Shown: positions 17,917 through 26,946 of the stretch, piece by piece
Layout of the letters: every line of letters begins with the position of its first letter
How positions within the stretch are numbered: position 1 is the stretch's first letter
From: Thermodesulfobacteriota bacterium
GTDB taxonomy: Bacteria > Desulfobacterota > WTBG01 > CAIYCZ01 > CAIRTM01
DNA length: 64,000 bases
Direction: 5' to 3'
Assembly: GCA_026415325.1 (NCBI GenBank)
Contig: JAOAHH010000151.1
Span: forward strand, 1-64,000
The notes under the pieces: model-generated
The model's database searches: none
What the model saw: only the letters and a program-made list of their open reading frames with translations
What the model was told of the DNA's origin: nothing
Translations under genes and position numbers: made by a program

Positions 17917-18891
17917 TTAAATCATGTAGGAACGGATAATCTCATCCGGTGCAGCTACCACCTGAACAATATGGTCGTACTCCCCGCACCGCATACGAAT
18001 TGATACCGTCGCATCGGGAGGCATATCACTGTAGCGGGCGCATATCGCCGCTGCCTGCAAGAGTGTTTGCTCGTCACCTCCTTGAGGCACCAGCACAGTC
18101 GGGCCCGGTACACGCACCGCGCACAGCACTACATCCCGATCGCGTGCCATCTGCTTGAGGCGCTGGTTTTCATGTTTGTTTCTGCCAATGATGATCTTCA
18201 CTCCGCCAGGCAGCCGCAGGTGACGACCAATACCGAGCAGCTCAAGGCTGCGGCGGTTAAGATTATCGCCATGCTCCATGAGTTCTTTGAGCCGCTTGCT
18301 GTAGCCGGGTTCTGTCAGCCTGCATCCACCAGCCGGTTCTGGATATTCGGTTATGCCAAATTTCCGGGCAAGTTCCAACTGCGGTTTGCGGGAACGACCG
18401 CTGATAGCCAGCAACTGCGACCGATCAACGAGTCCCTGTTGTTCGGGAATGGTTTCTGGCAGAAGCTGTGCGCTGAGCGGCCTGAGAACGTACCCTTGGT
18501 GTCCTGAAAGTTTTTCGACCGCACGCAGCGAGTTCTTGTTTTGCGACATGGGGCGCTCTCCCAGCACTTCGCCGGAGAACAGAAACTGTGCATTGCACTC
18601 ATCCATAAGCTTACCGGCTTCACGAAACATGAGCCCGTGGCAGTCGATACACGGGTTCATATTGCGGCCGTATCCATAGCGGGGGTTTTGGAGCATGGCA
18701 ACATGCTCATCGGTGATATCGATAACGCGCAGCGGGATACTGAGATGACGTGCAGCAGCACGCGCCTTCTCCGGTCCGAAAAACGGCGTTACAAAACAGA
18801 CTGCAATGACATGAATGCCCTGTTCCTGAAGCACGCGAACAGCGAGCATGCTGTCAAGCCCGCCTGAAAAGAGCCCAATACCGCATACCAT
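17917..18891 (-). CDS. PP-loop ATPase, tRNA thiolation-like (ThiI/MnmA-related)
   Basis: A 324-residue protein starting MVCGIGLFSGGLDSMLAV; SGGLDS is the pyrophosphate loop of N-type ATP pyrophosphatases. Conserved cysteines sit in NPCIDCHGLMF and GGCRLT, as expected for enzymes that adenylate tRNA and carry sulfur or an iron-sulfur cluster. Similarity is to the 'tRNA (thio)uridylase' group related to ThiI and MnmA, often with an extra C-terminal domain; here about 110 C-terminal residues (KIIIGRNKHENQRLKQMA) resemble the RNA-binding region of NFACT/DUF814-like proteins. ATG at 18891 is preceded by AAAGGA. A longer in-frame extension overlaps the JAMM gene and is rejected. The JAMM peptidase gene ends 23 bp upstream, so they form an operon. 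Confidence 0.72.
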   Translation of the reverse strand: MVCGIGLFSGGLDSMLAVRVLQEQGIHVIAVCFVTPFFGPEKARAAARHLSIPLRVIDITDEHVAMLQNPRYGYGRNMNPCIDCHGLMFREAGKLMDECNAQFLFSGEVLGERPMSQNKNSLRAVEKLSGHQGYVLRPLSAQLLPETIPEQQGLVDRSQLLAISGRSRKPQLELARKFGITEYPEPAGGCRLTEPGYSKRLKELMEHGDNLNRRSLELLGIGRHLRLPGGVKIIIGRNKHENQRLKQMARDRDVVLCAVRVPGPTVLVPQGGDEQTLLQAAAICARYSDMPPDATVSIRMRCGEYDHIVQVVAAPDEIIRSYMI

Positions 18892-18914
18892 AAGCAGTTC
18901 CTTTAGCAACCTGT

Positions 18915-19322
18915 TCAGACAAAGATGAGGGACACTTCTGCAAAGCTGTTCTGGGAAAGAAAAAAACCCCGCACCTGAGGGCAGTGGGGATCCTCGAGCG
19001 AGACGATAACATACACAACGTGCGGATGAAACGCAAGGCGCAGATCGAGCGCAGAAGGCTCTGGTGGGCCATGCGGGTGTGAATGATAAATCCCGAGAAG
19101 CTGCTCGCCCCGTTGTTCCATGGCACGGAACAGAGCAACCTGCTCTTCGGGATCCATACGGTACGTGTCGGGTGACGGTTCGATATTGCGGAGCGCCTGT
19201 GCGCGCTCGATCCTCTCGTTGCGGCCGATCAGAATGCCGCAGCATTCATTCGGTAATTCCTGCATGGCATGCTGGATCATGGCAGAGCGGCATGCAATCG
19301 GTATGCAAACAGGCTGGCGCAT
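18915..19322 (-). CDS. JAMM/MPN+ metallopeptidase (M67 family)
   Basis: A 135-residue single-domain protein with the full JAMM zinc site: glutamate in LPNECCGILIG, HSHP, and the final aspartate ten residues after the second histidine (GIYHSHPHGPPEPSALD). Known: bacterial standalone JAMM enzymes remove C-terminal residues from ubiquitin-like sulfur carriers such as CysO or ThiS relatives, exposing the Gly-Gly end, and are found in cysteine, thiamin and molybdopterin pathways. Here it precedes a PP-loop thiolation-type gene, suggesting maturation of a sulfur carrier used for tRNA thiolation. No ThiS/MoaD-like gene is in the window, so the substrate is inferred only. Confidence 0.88.
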   Translation of the reverse strand: MRQPVCIPIACRSAMIQHAMQELPNECCGILIGRNERIERAQALRNIEPSPDTYRMDPEEQVALFRAMEQRGEQLLGIYHSHPHGPPEPSALDLRLAFHPHVVYVIVSLEDPHCPQVRGFFLSQNSFAEVSLIFV

Positions 19323-19393
19323 AACGGTCAGGAGGTTTTACGAACACGTTTTACCCGTCGGAGTGGCACGCCAGACGGGTTCTACAAGGAAGC

Positions 19394-19846
19394 TCAGTTA
19401 TCGCTGAGGATTTCGTCTTCGTAGATTTTTTCAAAATGGAGCTTGTGCTTTGCCTCTTCCGCGGCGAGGCGCTGGAAGAGTTGCTTTGCCGTAGGATCAG
19501 CCGAAAGGTTTGCAAGGTCGGTGTACAAACGCAGCGAGGTTTCCTCGCGCTTCATGGCGGTTAAAATGATATCTTGATAGCTCATCTGGGCTGTTGGCTT
19601 GGCGGGGACGAGATATTCGCTGAGATGGAGGTTTGCAATCTGCGGGATGTCACGGATCTGAGTTTTTCCATCGCGGATACCTTCCAGCATTTTAATGTGT
19701 CCTTTTTCCATATCCTCAAGTTCCCGGAGCAGCTCGCGACGAGGGGCAAATTGCACAATGTCTTGGAGTTCATGGTAAAACTGCACCGCTTCCCGTTCGC
19801 GATCGATGGCAAATGCGATGATCTCGTAAAAGGTTTTTTGTTCCAT
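19394..19846 (-). CDS. Ferritin-like (rubrerythrin-type) diiron protein
   Basis: A 150-residue all-helical protein with carboxylate-bridged diiron motifs: an early AIDREREAVQFYHEL helix, EDMEKGHIKML, MKREETSLRLY and AAEEAKHKLHFEKIY, that is E, ExxH, E and ExxH in a four-helix bundle. It lacks the C-terminal rubredoxin domain of rubrerythrin. Such proteins in anaerobes handle peroxide or iron. A separate small rubredoxin-like protein occurs at 43592 but is far away. ATG at 19846 has AAGGAG upstream and a good promoter. It diverges from the transhydrogenase operon. Confidence 0.85.
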   Translation of the reverse strand: MEQKTFYEIIAFAIDREREAVQFYHELQDIVQFAPRRELLRELEDMEKGHIKMLEGIRDGKTQIRDIPQIANLHLSEYLVPAKPTAQMSYQDIILTAMKREETSLRLYTDLANLSADPTAKQLFQRLAAEEAKHKLHFEKIYEDEILSDN

Positions 19847-19884
19847 GTGCCCTGCTCCTTATATGAATTGAATGCACTATTACT

Positions 19885-19913
19885 TATATACGTTAAAAGA
19901 CATTGTGCGTCAA
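19885..19913 (-). promoter_or_regulatory. Sigma-70-type promoter of the ferritin-like gene
   Basis: Minus-strand TTGACG (19913-19908), 17-bp spacer, TATATA (19890-19885), about 38 bp before the start codon. Confidence 0.7.
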
Positions 19914-19956
19914 TGAAGAAAAATCACCTTTTAAATAGTTTGAATCGTGAAAAAAG

Positions 19957-19986
19957 TTGACAGCAGCTTTTTTGTTGGTGTATAGA
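19957..19986 (+). promoter_or_regulatory. Promoter of the stn-type transhydrogenase operon
   Basis: TTGACA (19957-19962) and TATAGA (19981-19986) are separated by 18 bp, about 60 bp upstream of the first gene at 20046. It is divergent from the ferritin-like gene promoter. Confidence 0.65.
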
Positions 19987-20045
19987 CACGAGTACTTTTA
20001 ACTGCAAAACGTCAAAAAACCTTAGCTCGTAGCCAACACAATTCT

Positions 20046-20528
20046 ATGGACACGCGAAAACTCGATAAAATTATCGAACAGTACAGCAATGTGCCCGGCC
20101 AGGTTCTGTTGACGCTGGAGGCGGTTCAGGAAGAAGAAGGGTATGTCCCGAAAGAAGCGATGTGCTATATCAGCCAAAAAACAGGCGTGCCCCTTTCGCA
20201 GCTTTTTAGCGTGTGTACGTTTTATGCGGCATTCAGCTTAAAACCTCGGGGCAAGCATATCATCACAGTGTGTGAAGGGACCAGTTGCCATGTGCGCGGA
20301 GGGCCGCGACTGCGGGAGGCACTGCTTGATCTTTTGCGCATACCCTCGGCCGAGCGTCATGAAAAATCGATTACCACTGCCGACCGGCTTTTTACGCTAG
20401 AAACAACGCGCTGCCTTGGGTGTTGCAGCCTTGCACCGGTGATGATGGTCGATGGCAATATCTACGGATATCTTACCCCTAAAAAACTGCCGGATGTTTT
20501 GAAAAATTATGAATGGGAAGCGCCGTGA
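20046..20528 (+). CDS. stnA: NuoE/HydC-like [2Fe-2S] subunit of an electron-bifurcating transhydrogenase
   Basis: A 160-residue thioredoxin-fold ferredoxin homologous to NuoE and HydC. The four cluster cysteines are Cys76 and Cys81 (CEGTSCHVRG) and Cys123 and Cys127 (CLGCCSLAP), with the N-terminal helical part VLLTLEAVQEEEGYVP. Its length is normal. Known relatives pass electrons to or from the FMN site of NuoF-like subunits. The stop overlaps the start of the next gene. The gene combination NuoE-like, NuoF-GltD fusion and NuoG-like is that described for the Sporomusa-type Nfn (StnABC), so this is probably StnA; this identification is by architecture. Confidence that it is a NuoE homologue is high; the complex assignment is less certain. 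Confidence 0.85.
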   Translation: MDTRKLDKIIEQYSNVPGQVLLTLEAVQEEEGYVPKEAMCYISQKTGVPLSQLFSVCTFYAAFSLKPRGKHIITVCEGTSCHVRGGPRLREALLDLLRIPSAERHEKSITTADRLFTLETTRCLGCCSLAPVMMVDGNIYGYLTPKKLPDVLKNYEWEAP

Positions 20529-23500
20529 AGCACAGTACTATATCCTATCTCACCCACAGCAAAGAAATCGGACTCAAGAAGATCTTTCCAGACAAACCCC
20601 GTATTGCGGTAGGATTTGCCAGCTGCGGTATTGCAGCAGGTGCCGACAAGGTATTGCAGGCACTTGATCAGGAGATACGGCGGCGGAAGCTGGACATCAT
20701 GCTTACCAAGGTCGGCTGTATCGGCTACTGTACCCGGGAACCGCTGGTCAACGTAAGTGTGCCGGATATGCCGCTGGTTATCTACCAACACATGACACCG
20801 CAGGACATTGGTCCGCTGCTTGACGCTGTAACCAAACACCAGGTCTACGCGGACAAGGCGCTGTGCCGTATCGAGTCATGGGACCATATTACAAAAGGCA
20901 ACATACTTAAATACGGTACGGGCTATGAACAGGTCACTCCGTATGCCGAGATTCCGTTTTTTGCCCACCAACAGAAGATCATTCTGCGCAATACCGGTCT
21001 TATCAATCCTGAAGACATTGACGAGTATATTGCCGTCGGCGGATTTTCAGCGCTCCATAAAGCCCTCACCAAGATGACACCCGAACAGGTAATTGATGAG
21101 GTACTTGCCGCAGGACTGCGGGGCAGGGGCGGTGCAGGGTTCCCAACCGGACAAAAATGGCGGCTCGCCCGGGATGCACCGAGGGATGTTAAGTATATCA
21201 TCTGCAATGCCGATGAAGGCGACCCCGGAGCATACATGAACCGCAATGAAATGGAGAGCGATCCCTGTATGCTCATTGAAGGCATGATTATCGGTGCCTA
21301 TGCGATTGGCGCAACGCAGGGCATTATCTATATCCGGGAGGAATACCCGCTGGCGATCAAACGGCTCCAGCATGCAATTGAACAAGTACGCGCCTGTGGT
21401 TTTTTGGGGAGGAATATTCTCAATAGCGGCTTCTCTTTTGATATCGCTCTGGTTAAGGGTGCCGGCGCTTTTGTGTGCGGTGAAGAGACGGCGCTCATTG
21501 CATCGATCGAGGGGTTTGCCGGACGCTCACGACCACGGCCGCCGTTTCCTGCCGAAAAAGGTCTGTGGGGAAAACCAACCAACATTAACAATGTCGAAAC
21601 ATGGTGTAACGTGCCGGTTATCATTTCACGGGGCAGCGCGTGGTTTTCGACGATCGGCACCGAGCGCAGTAAAGGCACAAAAGTACTCTCGCTTGTGGGA
21701 AAGATCAGCCAGGCGGGCCTTGCTGAAATCCCCTTTGGCACGACGTTGAAAACCCTTGTGTATGATATTGGCGGCGGTGGGGGTGATGGAAAACGGATCA
21801 AAGCTGTCCAGACTGGTGGGCCTTCGGGGGGTTGCATTCCCGCATCTTACTTTGACTCGCCCATTGATTATGAGAGTTTGACAAAGCTCGGCGCCATTAT
21901 GGGATCAGGTGGAGTGGTAGTGCTTGATGAAGATACCTGCATGGTTGACACTGCTCGGTACTTTGTTGATTTCACCAAATCAGAGTCATGCGGCAAATGC
22001 GCTCCGTGTCGCGAAGGGCTCAAGCATATGCTGGATCTCCTGAGTAATATCTGTGAAGGGCGGGGCAGCATGGACGATCTTCCGATACTGGAAGACTTAT
22101 CGCATCTTGTCAAGAGCGCATCGCTGTGCGGCCTCGGGCAGAGCGCGCCCAATCCGGTTATTACTACGTTGCGCTATTTTAAAAATGAATATGAAAACCA
22201 TATTAGGGCCCGGCGCTGCCAGGCAGGGGCATGCGCCACCATGTTCATAGCACCGTGCGAAAACGCCTGTCCGATTCATATGAACATTCCGGGCTATCTC
22301 GCGCTGCTCAAAGAAGGTCGGCTTGCTGAGGCATACACGTTTCTTCTGCAGGATAATCCCCTGCCTGCAACGACCGGCAGGGTATGCCATCATCCCTGCC
22401 AGACGCGGTGCCGGCGCAACGAAGTTGACGGTACGGTATCGACCCGTGAGGTGCACCGGTATATTGCCGATGCGATGTTTGAGAACAAAAAAGCGTTGCG
22501 ACGGGTAAAGGTCAAGAAACTTCAGCCGACCAGAAAGAAAGTTGCAATAGTCGGTGCAGGCCCTGCCGGTCTTACGGCAGCCTACTATCTTGCGCGTTTC
22601 GGGCATCGCGTGACGGTCTATGAAGCATATCCGCGGGCGGGCGGCATGCTCACATACGGAATCCCTGAATTCAGACTCCCCAAGAAGATCGTTGAAACCG
22701 AAGTGGAGATGATTCGGAAACTGGGTGTGAATTTTGTGTTTAATACAAAAATCGGGAAGGACAAAAGCATTGCAGCGCTGCGCAAAGAAAACGATGCTGT
22801 GTTTTTGGCAATCGGTGCGCATCGGGAGGCCCCGCTGCGGATTCAGGGCGAGGATGCCAAAGGCGTTGTGAGCGGTGTAGAGTTTCTCAGGGATATTAAT
22901 CTGGGAAAAGGGGTTACTCTTGGCGCAAAGACCGTTGTGATCGGCGGCGGCAACGTTGCCATGGATGCAGCGCGGGTTGCCAAGCGCCTCGGCTCTGATG
23001 TTACCGTCCTGTACCGCCGTGAAAAATCTGACATGCCGGCAGACAAGGAGGAAGTCGAGCAGGCTGAAGAAGAAGGGATTCCGATTATTACACTCCTTGC
23101 CCCGCAGCGGATACTTGTCCGGGGCGGTACGGTATGCGGGATTGTTATGGAACGAATGCAGCCAGGCGCATATGATACTGCAGGCAGACGGATGCCGGTT
23201 ACAACCGGGGAGAGCATCTCGTTTGAGTGTGATACAGTGATTGCGGCAATCGGCCAGGTCTGCGATTCTGATTTCATCGGCAGAGCCGGTATTGCACTGC
23301 GACGCAACGGTACGGTGGAGGTCGATCCTTTTACGCTGGAAACCAGCATACCGGGTGTTTATGCAGGCGGCGATCTGGTTACCGGCCCTCTTACGGTGAG
23401 TGAGGCAATGGGGCAGGGCAAACAGTTTGCCCGTGAGCTTGATAAACGCTTGATGGGAGAGGACAGATTCTTTCACCTGTTTAAAAAGGTCAGTTATAAC

Positions 23501-23662
23501 CGTGAAGTCTCGGTCGAGCCGCAAGGCGGACCCCGCAATTATATGCCGATGGCGTCGCCGGAATCCCGGCGTCATACCTTTGAGGAAGTCACGCTGCGCT
23601 TTTCTCCGGATGTGGCACAACGCGAGGCCACGCGGTGTCTGCGCTGTGACGTAAAAGAGTGA
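20513..23662 (+). CDS. stnB: Fused NuoF-like and GltD/NfnB-like flavoprotein subunit (StnB-type)
   Basis: A 1049-residue multidomain protein. Residues 1-115: thioredoxin-like ferredoxin with Cys in ASCGI and GCIGYC. About 125-560: NuoF-like module with GLRGRGGAGFPTGQKW (FMN/NADH site), NADEGDPGAY, CGEETALIASIEG, and the [4Fe-4S] motif ESCGKCAPCREGL near residue 490. About 580-650: a bacterial-ferredoxin-like domain with CENACPIHMNIPGYL and CHHPCQTRCRRNEVDG, as in GltD. About 675-1040: FAD site GAGPAGLTAAYYLARFG, NADPH-type site GGGNVAMDAARVAKRLG and GGDLVTGPLTVSEAMGQG. It therefore joins an NAD(H) site and an NADP(H) site in one chain. Inference: NADPH oxidation coupled to NAD+ and ferredoxin reduction. 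ATG at 20513 overlaps the upstream gene by 16 bp; GTG at 20525 is possible. Confidence 0.85.
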   Translation: MGSAVKHSTISYLTHSKEIGLKKIFPDKPRIAVGFASCGIAAGADKVLQALDQEIRRRKLDIMLTKVGCIGYCTREPLVNVSVPDMPLVIYQHMTPQDIGPLLDAVTKHQVYADKALCRIESWDHITKGNILKYGTGYEQVTPYAEIPFFAHQQKIILRNTGLINPEDIDEYIAVGGFSALHKALTKMTPEQVIDEVLAAGLRGRGGAGFPTGQKWRLARDAPRDVKYIICNADEGDPGAYMNRNEMESDPCMLIEGMIIGAYAIGATQGIIYIREEYPLAIKRLQHAIEQVRACGFLGRNILNSGFSFDIALVKGAGAFVCGEETALIASIEGFAGRSRPRPPFPAEKGLWGKPTNINNVETWCNVPVIISRGSAWFSTIGTERSKGTKVLSLVGKISQAGLAEIPFGTTLKTLVYDIGGGGGDGKRIKAVQTGGPSGGCIPASYFDSPIDYESLTKLGAIMGSGGVVVLDEDTCMVDTARYFVDFTKSESCGKCAPCREGLKHMLDLLSNICEGRGSMDDLPILEDLSHLVKSASLCGLGQSAPNPVITTLRYFKNEYENHIRARRCQAGACATMFIAPCENACPIHMNIPGYLALLKEGRLAEAYTFLLQDNPLPATTGRVCHHPCQTRCRRNEVDGTVSTREVHRYIADAMFENKKALRRVKVKKLQPTRKKVAIVGAGPAGLTAAYYLARFGHRVTVYEAYPRAGGMLTYGIPEFRLPKKIVETEVEMIRKLGVNFVFNTKIGKDKSIAALRKENDAVFLAIGAHREAPLRIQGEDAKGVVSGVEFLRDINLGKGVTLGAKTVVIGGGNVAMDAARVAKRLGSDVTVLYRREKSDMPADKEEVEQAEEEGIPIITLLAPQRILVRGGTVCGIVMERMQPGAYDTAGRRMPVTTGESISFECDTVIAAIGQVCDSDFIGRAGIALRRNGTVEVDPFTLETSIPGVYAGGDLVTGPLTVSEAMGQGKQFARELDKRLMGEDRFFHLFKKVSYNREVSVEPQGGPRNYMPMASPESRRHTFEEVTLRFSPDVAQREATRCLRCDVKE

Positions 23663-23668
23663 GGCGCT

Positions 23669-24460
23669 ATGAGTACGGTTACTGTTATCATCGACAAAAA
23701 GAAATATCGTACTGAGCAGGGGGAAATGATCTTAAGGGTTGCCCGGCGCGAAGGCATCGACATCCCTGCGCTGTGTTATCATGAGGGGCTGTCGCCTTTT
23801 GGTGCATGCCGGCTGTGCATGGTTGAGGTTGTAGCTGGAGGTCGTCCGGGGATTACTACCTCGTGTACGCTTGCTGCAACCGATGGCCTTGAAGTTAAAA
23901 CTGCAACCGACGGTGTGGTGAAGATTAGGCGAGGGCTTTTGGAGTTGTATCTGGCACAGGCACCTGACGCACCCTCTCTCAGGCAGCTTGCAGCGCAGCA
24001 CGGGGTGACCCATTCGCGGTTTGTCCGCGAGCGCCAGAAAGATGCGCCTGAGGAGAAGTGTGTGCTGTGCGGATTGTGCGTCCGCGTATGCAATGAAGCG
24101 GTTGGGGCAGGAGTCATCAATTTTACCGGCCGCGGTCCTGAAACCAAGGTCACGACACCGTATCGTGAGCCGTCAAATGCATGCATTGGCTGCACTGCCT
24201 GTGCGCAGGTGTGTCCGACCGAGGTTATCCAGATTGCAGATGTCCGGGGCATCCGTTCGGTCATTACTTGGTCTGACACGAAGGTTGCTTTGAAGCAATG
24301 CAGAATCTGCGGCAGGACGATGGAGCCTGAACCGTTGGTGCAGGAAGTCCACCGCAAGATCATTGACTTGAGCGAGGAGTTTAAGGATGTGTGTATCAAA
24401 TGTCGTCAGCGGTATCGAACGGTAAAGTTGCATCATATGGATATGGCAAAAACAAAATAG
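23669..24460 (+). CDS. stnC: NuoG/HoxU-like iron-sulfur subunit of the transhydrogenase
   Basis: A 263-residue protein with an N-terminal [2Fe-2S] plant-type ferredoxin domain (ALCYHEGLSPFGACRLC and the later CTLA), a region with a His-Cys-rich loop, and two [4Fe-4S] clusters (CVLCGLCVRVCN and CIGCTACAQVCP). A further four-cysteine set lies at the C-terminus (CRICGRTM; CIKCRQRY). It resembles HoxU and the N-terminal part of NuoG and lacks any molybdopterin or hydrogenase domain. Inference: it carries electrons between the flavin subunit and ferredoxin. It is the last gene of the operon, six bases after the fusion gene, and is followed by a terminator. Confidence 0.83.
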   Translation: MSTVTVIIDKKKYRTEQGEMILRVARREGIDIPALCYHEGLSPFGACRLCMVEVVAGGRPGITTSCTLAATDGLEVKTATDGVVKIRRGLLELYLAQAPDAPSLRQLAAQHGVTHSRFVRERQKDAPEEKCVLCGLCVRVCNEAVGAGVINFTGRGPETKVTTPYREPSNACIGCTACAQVCPTEVIQIADVRGIRSVITWSDTKVALKQCRICGRTMEPEPLVQEVHRKIIDLSEEFKDVCIKCRQRYRTVKLHHMDMAKTK

Positions 24461-24484
24461 CTCCTCTAAAGCGTATTTTTTATG

Positions 24485-24518
24485 AAAGGCAGCACTGCAC
24501 TTCAGTGCTGCCTTTTTT
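24485..24518 (+). terminator. Rho-independent terminator after the transhydrogenase operon
   Basis: A perfect 13-bp stem AAAGGCAGCACTG / CAGTGCTGCCTTT (24485-24497 with 24503-24515) with a five-base loop and a run of six T. The hairpin also lies downstream of the convergent nusB and may serve both, though the minus-strand T tract is short. The remaining 90 bp up to nusB show nothing else. Confidence 0.9.
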
Positions 24519-24610
24519 GTTGAGCGGAGTGTTATAGATTTTAGAGGGTCAGCTCGATTGTCTGCCCAAAGAACCTTTTGGCTGAAATGCCTTGCTCTGT
24601 TTGATGCATG

Positions 24611-25099
24611 CTACAGGGCACCATTGCTCCGGGGAGTATCTTGTTTATGCGAGCAAAGCGCGATGGGCTGCTCGGGAGGATGTTTTTTGTGGTCAGGATT
24701 GTGTTTGAAAATATGGTCGAGCACGCCGTTGATGAAGGGCGCTGATTTTTCCGAACCGAACTTCTTCCCCAGTTCGATCGCTTCGTTCAGGGTTACTTTA
24801 TAGGGAATGTCGGGACAGAACAGGAGCTCGAACACCGCCATTCTGAGGATGCTCACGTCTACCGGGGTCAGGCGTTTGAGCGACCAGTTGACAGCGGTTT
24901 TTTTAATACAGGCATCTATCTTTTTTTTATGTTTGAGCGCGCCTTTGACAAGGCGCTCGGTAAACTCCTTATCTGTTTCACGCTGGGGGTAGTTATCCCA
25001 AAAAAACTGTAAAGCAAGGTCGGGATTGTTGCCGGTCATCTCGATTTGATAGAGGATCTGGACAGCGCATTCTCGGGATTTTCGCCTGCTCAACGTCAA
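24611..25099 (-). CDS. nusB: Transcription antitermination protein NusB
   Basis: A 162-residue helical protein with the NusB pattern: RRKSRECAVQILYQIEMT at the start, KLLTPVDVSILRMAVFELL-like middle (seen as KRLTPVDVSILRMAVFEL), and LNEAIELGKKFGSEKSAPFINGVLD at the end. It binds BoxA RNA with NusE (S10) in rRNA antitermination. The last about 20 residues are a nonconserved extension. It is the final gene of the ribE-ribBA-ribH-nusB run, 80 bp after ribH, a widespread order. Confidence 0.95.
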   Translation of the reverse strand: MTLSRRKSRECAVQILYQIEMTGNNPDLALQFFWDNYPQRETDKEFTERLVKGALKHKKKIDACIKKTAVNWSLKRLTPVDVSILRMAVFELLFCPDIPYKVTLNEAIELGKKFGSEKSAPFINGVLDHIFKHNPDHKKHPPEQPIALCSHKQDTPRSNGAL

Positions 25100-25179
25100 C
25101 CCTCTCGTATGAAAACATCCCAGTGTGGGTAAAAAGAAGGATATGGAACCGGGGTCAGTGGCCGTCCGGCATCGCTATG

Positions 25180-25647
25180 CTATGCATAAGATTTGAGCAG
25201 GTTCACCATTTCGATGGCCGATAGTGCTGCATCCCAGCCTTTGTTGCCGGATTTTGTTCCGGCACGCTCGATTGCCTGCTCGATGTTGTCGGTCGTCAGG
25301 ATGCCGAACGCAACCGGCACTTCGGTTTCAAGCCCTACCAGGGCAATGCCTTTTGTCACTTCGGCCGCGACGTATTCAAAGTGCGGGGTTGCACCCCTAA
25401 TCACTGCACCGAGACAGATCACGGCATCGTATTTACCAGAGCGCGCGACTTTTTTTGCCATGAGCGGGATTTCAAATGCGCCGGGAACTTTAATAATGTC
25501 AATCTTGTCTTCTTCTGCACCGTGACGCATCAGTGCGTCGAGAGCACCGTCTTTGAGGCGGTTGACGATAAAATCGTTGAACCTGCTGGTAATAACGGCA
25601 AATCTAAAACCTCGGGCTTCAAGCTTTCCTTCAAAAGTCTTCACCAT
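25180..25647 (-). CDS. ribH: 6,7-dimethyl-8-ribityllumazine synthase
   Basis: The 155-residue protein shows [62 protein letters not shown] and [24 protein letters not shown], all conserved in lumazine synthase. It condenses 5-amino-6-ribitylaminouracil with 3,4-dihydroxy-2-butanone 4-phosphate in riboflavin synthesis and usually forms an icosahedral or pentameric shell. Start and length are standard. It starts 3 bp after the ribBA stop. Confidence 0.97.
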   Translation of the reverse strand: MVKTFEGKLEARGFRFAVITSRFNDFIVNRLKDGALDALMRHGAEEDKIDIIKVPGAFEIPLMAKKVARSGKYDAVICLGAVIRGATPHFEYVAAEVTKGIALVGLETEVPVAFGILTTDNIEQAIERAGTKSGNKGWDAALSAIEMVNLLKSYA

Positions 25648-25650
25648 GCA

Positions 25651-26892
25651 TCAACCTTTCTGTGCCGGTGGTTCTTTTGCTTCTTCGATGCTGAGCAGAT
25701 GCCCCATACGTTTTTTCTTGGTCGCTAAATATTTCAAATTATGGGGCAGGGGCTGAATTTCGATCGGCACCCGCTCGACGATTTCAAGTCCATACGCTTC
25801 AAGTCCTATAATCTTTTTTGGATTATTGGTCAAGAGCCTTATTTTAGTGATCCCGAGGTCTCTGAGAATCTGAGCGCCGATGCCGTAATCGCGCAGGTCA
25901 GCGGCAAACCCAAGTTCTTCGTTCGCCTCGACAGTATCACGTCCTCTGTCCTGGAGCGCATAAGCCTTCATTTTATTGACAAAGCCTATGCCGCGGCCTT
26001 CCTGCCGCATATAGACAATGACGCCTTTTCCCTCTTTATCGATCATCCGCATCGCGGTCTGGAGCTGCTCCCCGCAATCGCATCGCAGCGAGCCGAGCGC
26101 ATCCCCGGTCAGGCATTCCGAATGTGCACGCACCAACACCGGCTCTTCGGGCTGCCATTCGCCTTTGACCAGCGCAATGTGGTGGTGAACGTCCATAATA
26201 TTCTCGTAGATGATCATTCTGAAATCACCGCCGTAGCGCGATGGGAGATGGGTTTCTACAACGCGTTTTACCAGCGATTCTTTTGAGAGCCGGTATTTGA
26301 TTATATCGGCAATGGTGACAATATGGAGATTGTGCCTGCGGGCAAATTCCTCAAGCTGCGGCATACGCGCCATGGTACCGTCTTCGTTCATGATTTCGCA
26401 GATAACACCAGCCGGTTTCAATCCGGCAAGACGACACAAATCGACCGACCCTTCGGTCTGCCCAGCTCTTCGTAACACGCCCCCGGGCATCGCTCTCAAA
26501 GGGAAAACATGGCCGGGACGGGCAAGGTCTTCAGGTCGTGTATCATCGGCAATTGCGGTAAGAATGGTTACGGCGCGGTCTGCGGCAGAAATTCCGGTGG
26601 TGGTGCCACGCCGGGCATCGATTGAGACCGTGAATGCTGTGTGAAACGAAGAGGTGTTTTCCGATACCATCATCGGCAAATCGAGCTGTTTGCAGCGCTC
26701 CTCGGTGAGCGAGAGGCAGATCAGCCCCCGTCCGTATTTTGCCATGAAGTTGATGGCCTCAGGTGTCACCTTTTCGGCAGCCATGGTCAGATCGCCTTCG
26801 TTTTCACGGTTTTCGTCATCGGTAAGGATGACCATGTTCCCTTTTTTTATTTCCTCAATGGCTTTTTTGACCCGTTCAATGTTCATAAACAC
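25651..26892 (-). CDS. ribBA: Bifunctional 3,4-dihydroxy-2-butanone 4-phosphate synthase / GTP cyclohydrolase II
   Basis: The 413-residue protein has the RibB domain first: [21 protein letters not shown] and [24 protein letters not shown], then the RibA domain (about residues 205-395) with the zinc-site pattern [24 protein letters not shown] and LRDLGI. It makes two precursors of riboflavin, from ribulose 5-phosphate and GTP. The start may be the ATG at 26892 or the ATG two codons later. Transcribed with ribE upstream and ribH downstream. Confidence 0.97.
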   Translation of the reverse strand: MFMNIERVKKAIEEIKKGNMVILTDDENRENEGDLTMAAEKVTPEAINFMAKYGRGLICLSLTEERCKQLDLPMMVSENTSSFHTAFTVSIDARRGTTTGISAADRAVTILTAIADDTRPEDLARPGHVFPLRAMPGGVLRRAGQTEGSVDLCRLAGLKPAGVICEIMNEDGTMARMPQLEEFARRHNLHIVTIADIIKYRLSKESLVKRVVETHLPSRYGGDFRMIIYENIMDVHHHIALVKGEWQPEEPVLVRAHSECLTGDALGSLRCDCGEQLQTAMRMIDKEGKGVIVYMRQEGRGIGFVNKMKAYALQDRGRDTVEANEELGFAADLRDYGIGAQILRDLGITKIRLLTNNPKKIIGLEAYGLEIVERVPIEIQPLPHNLKYLATKKKRMGHLLSIEEAKEPPAQKG

Positions 26893-26946
26893 CTCGTCAA
26901 AATAGGAGAAAACGTACCGGATGGTAAAAATTCCGGTGCGGTGCGT

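Noticed and set aside
18892-19245. 118-codon in-frame extension of the PP-loop gene
   Set aside because: It overlaps the JAMM gene, has no family similarity, and a ribosome-binding site supports the ATG at 18891.
22097-23620. 507-codon open frame antisense to the NuoF-GltD fusion gene
   Set aside because: It is a shadow of a strongly conserved coding region; its product has no recognisable motifs.
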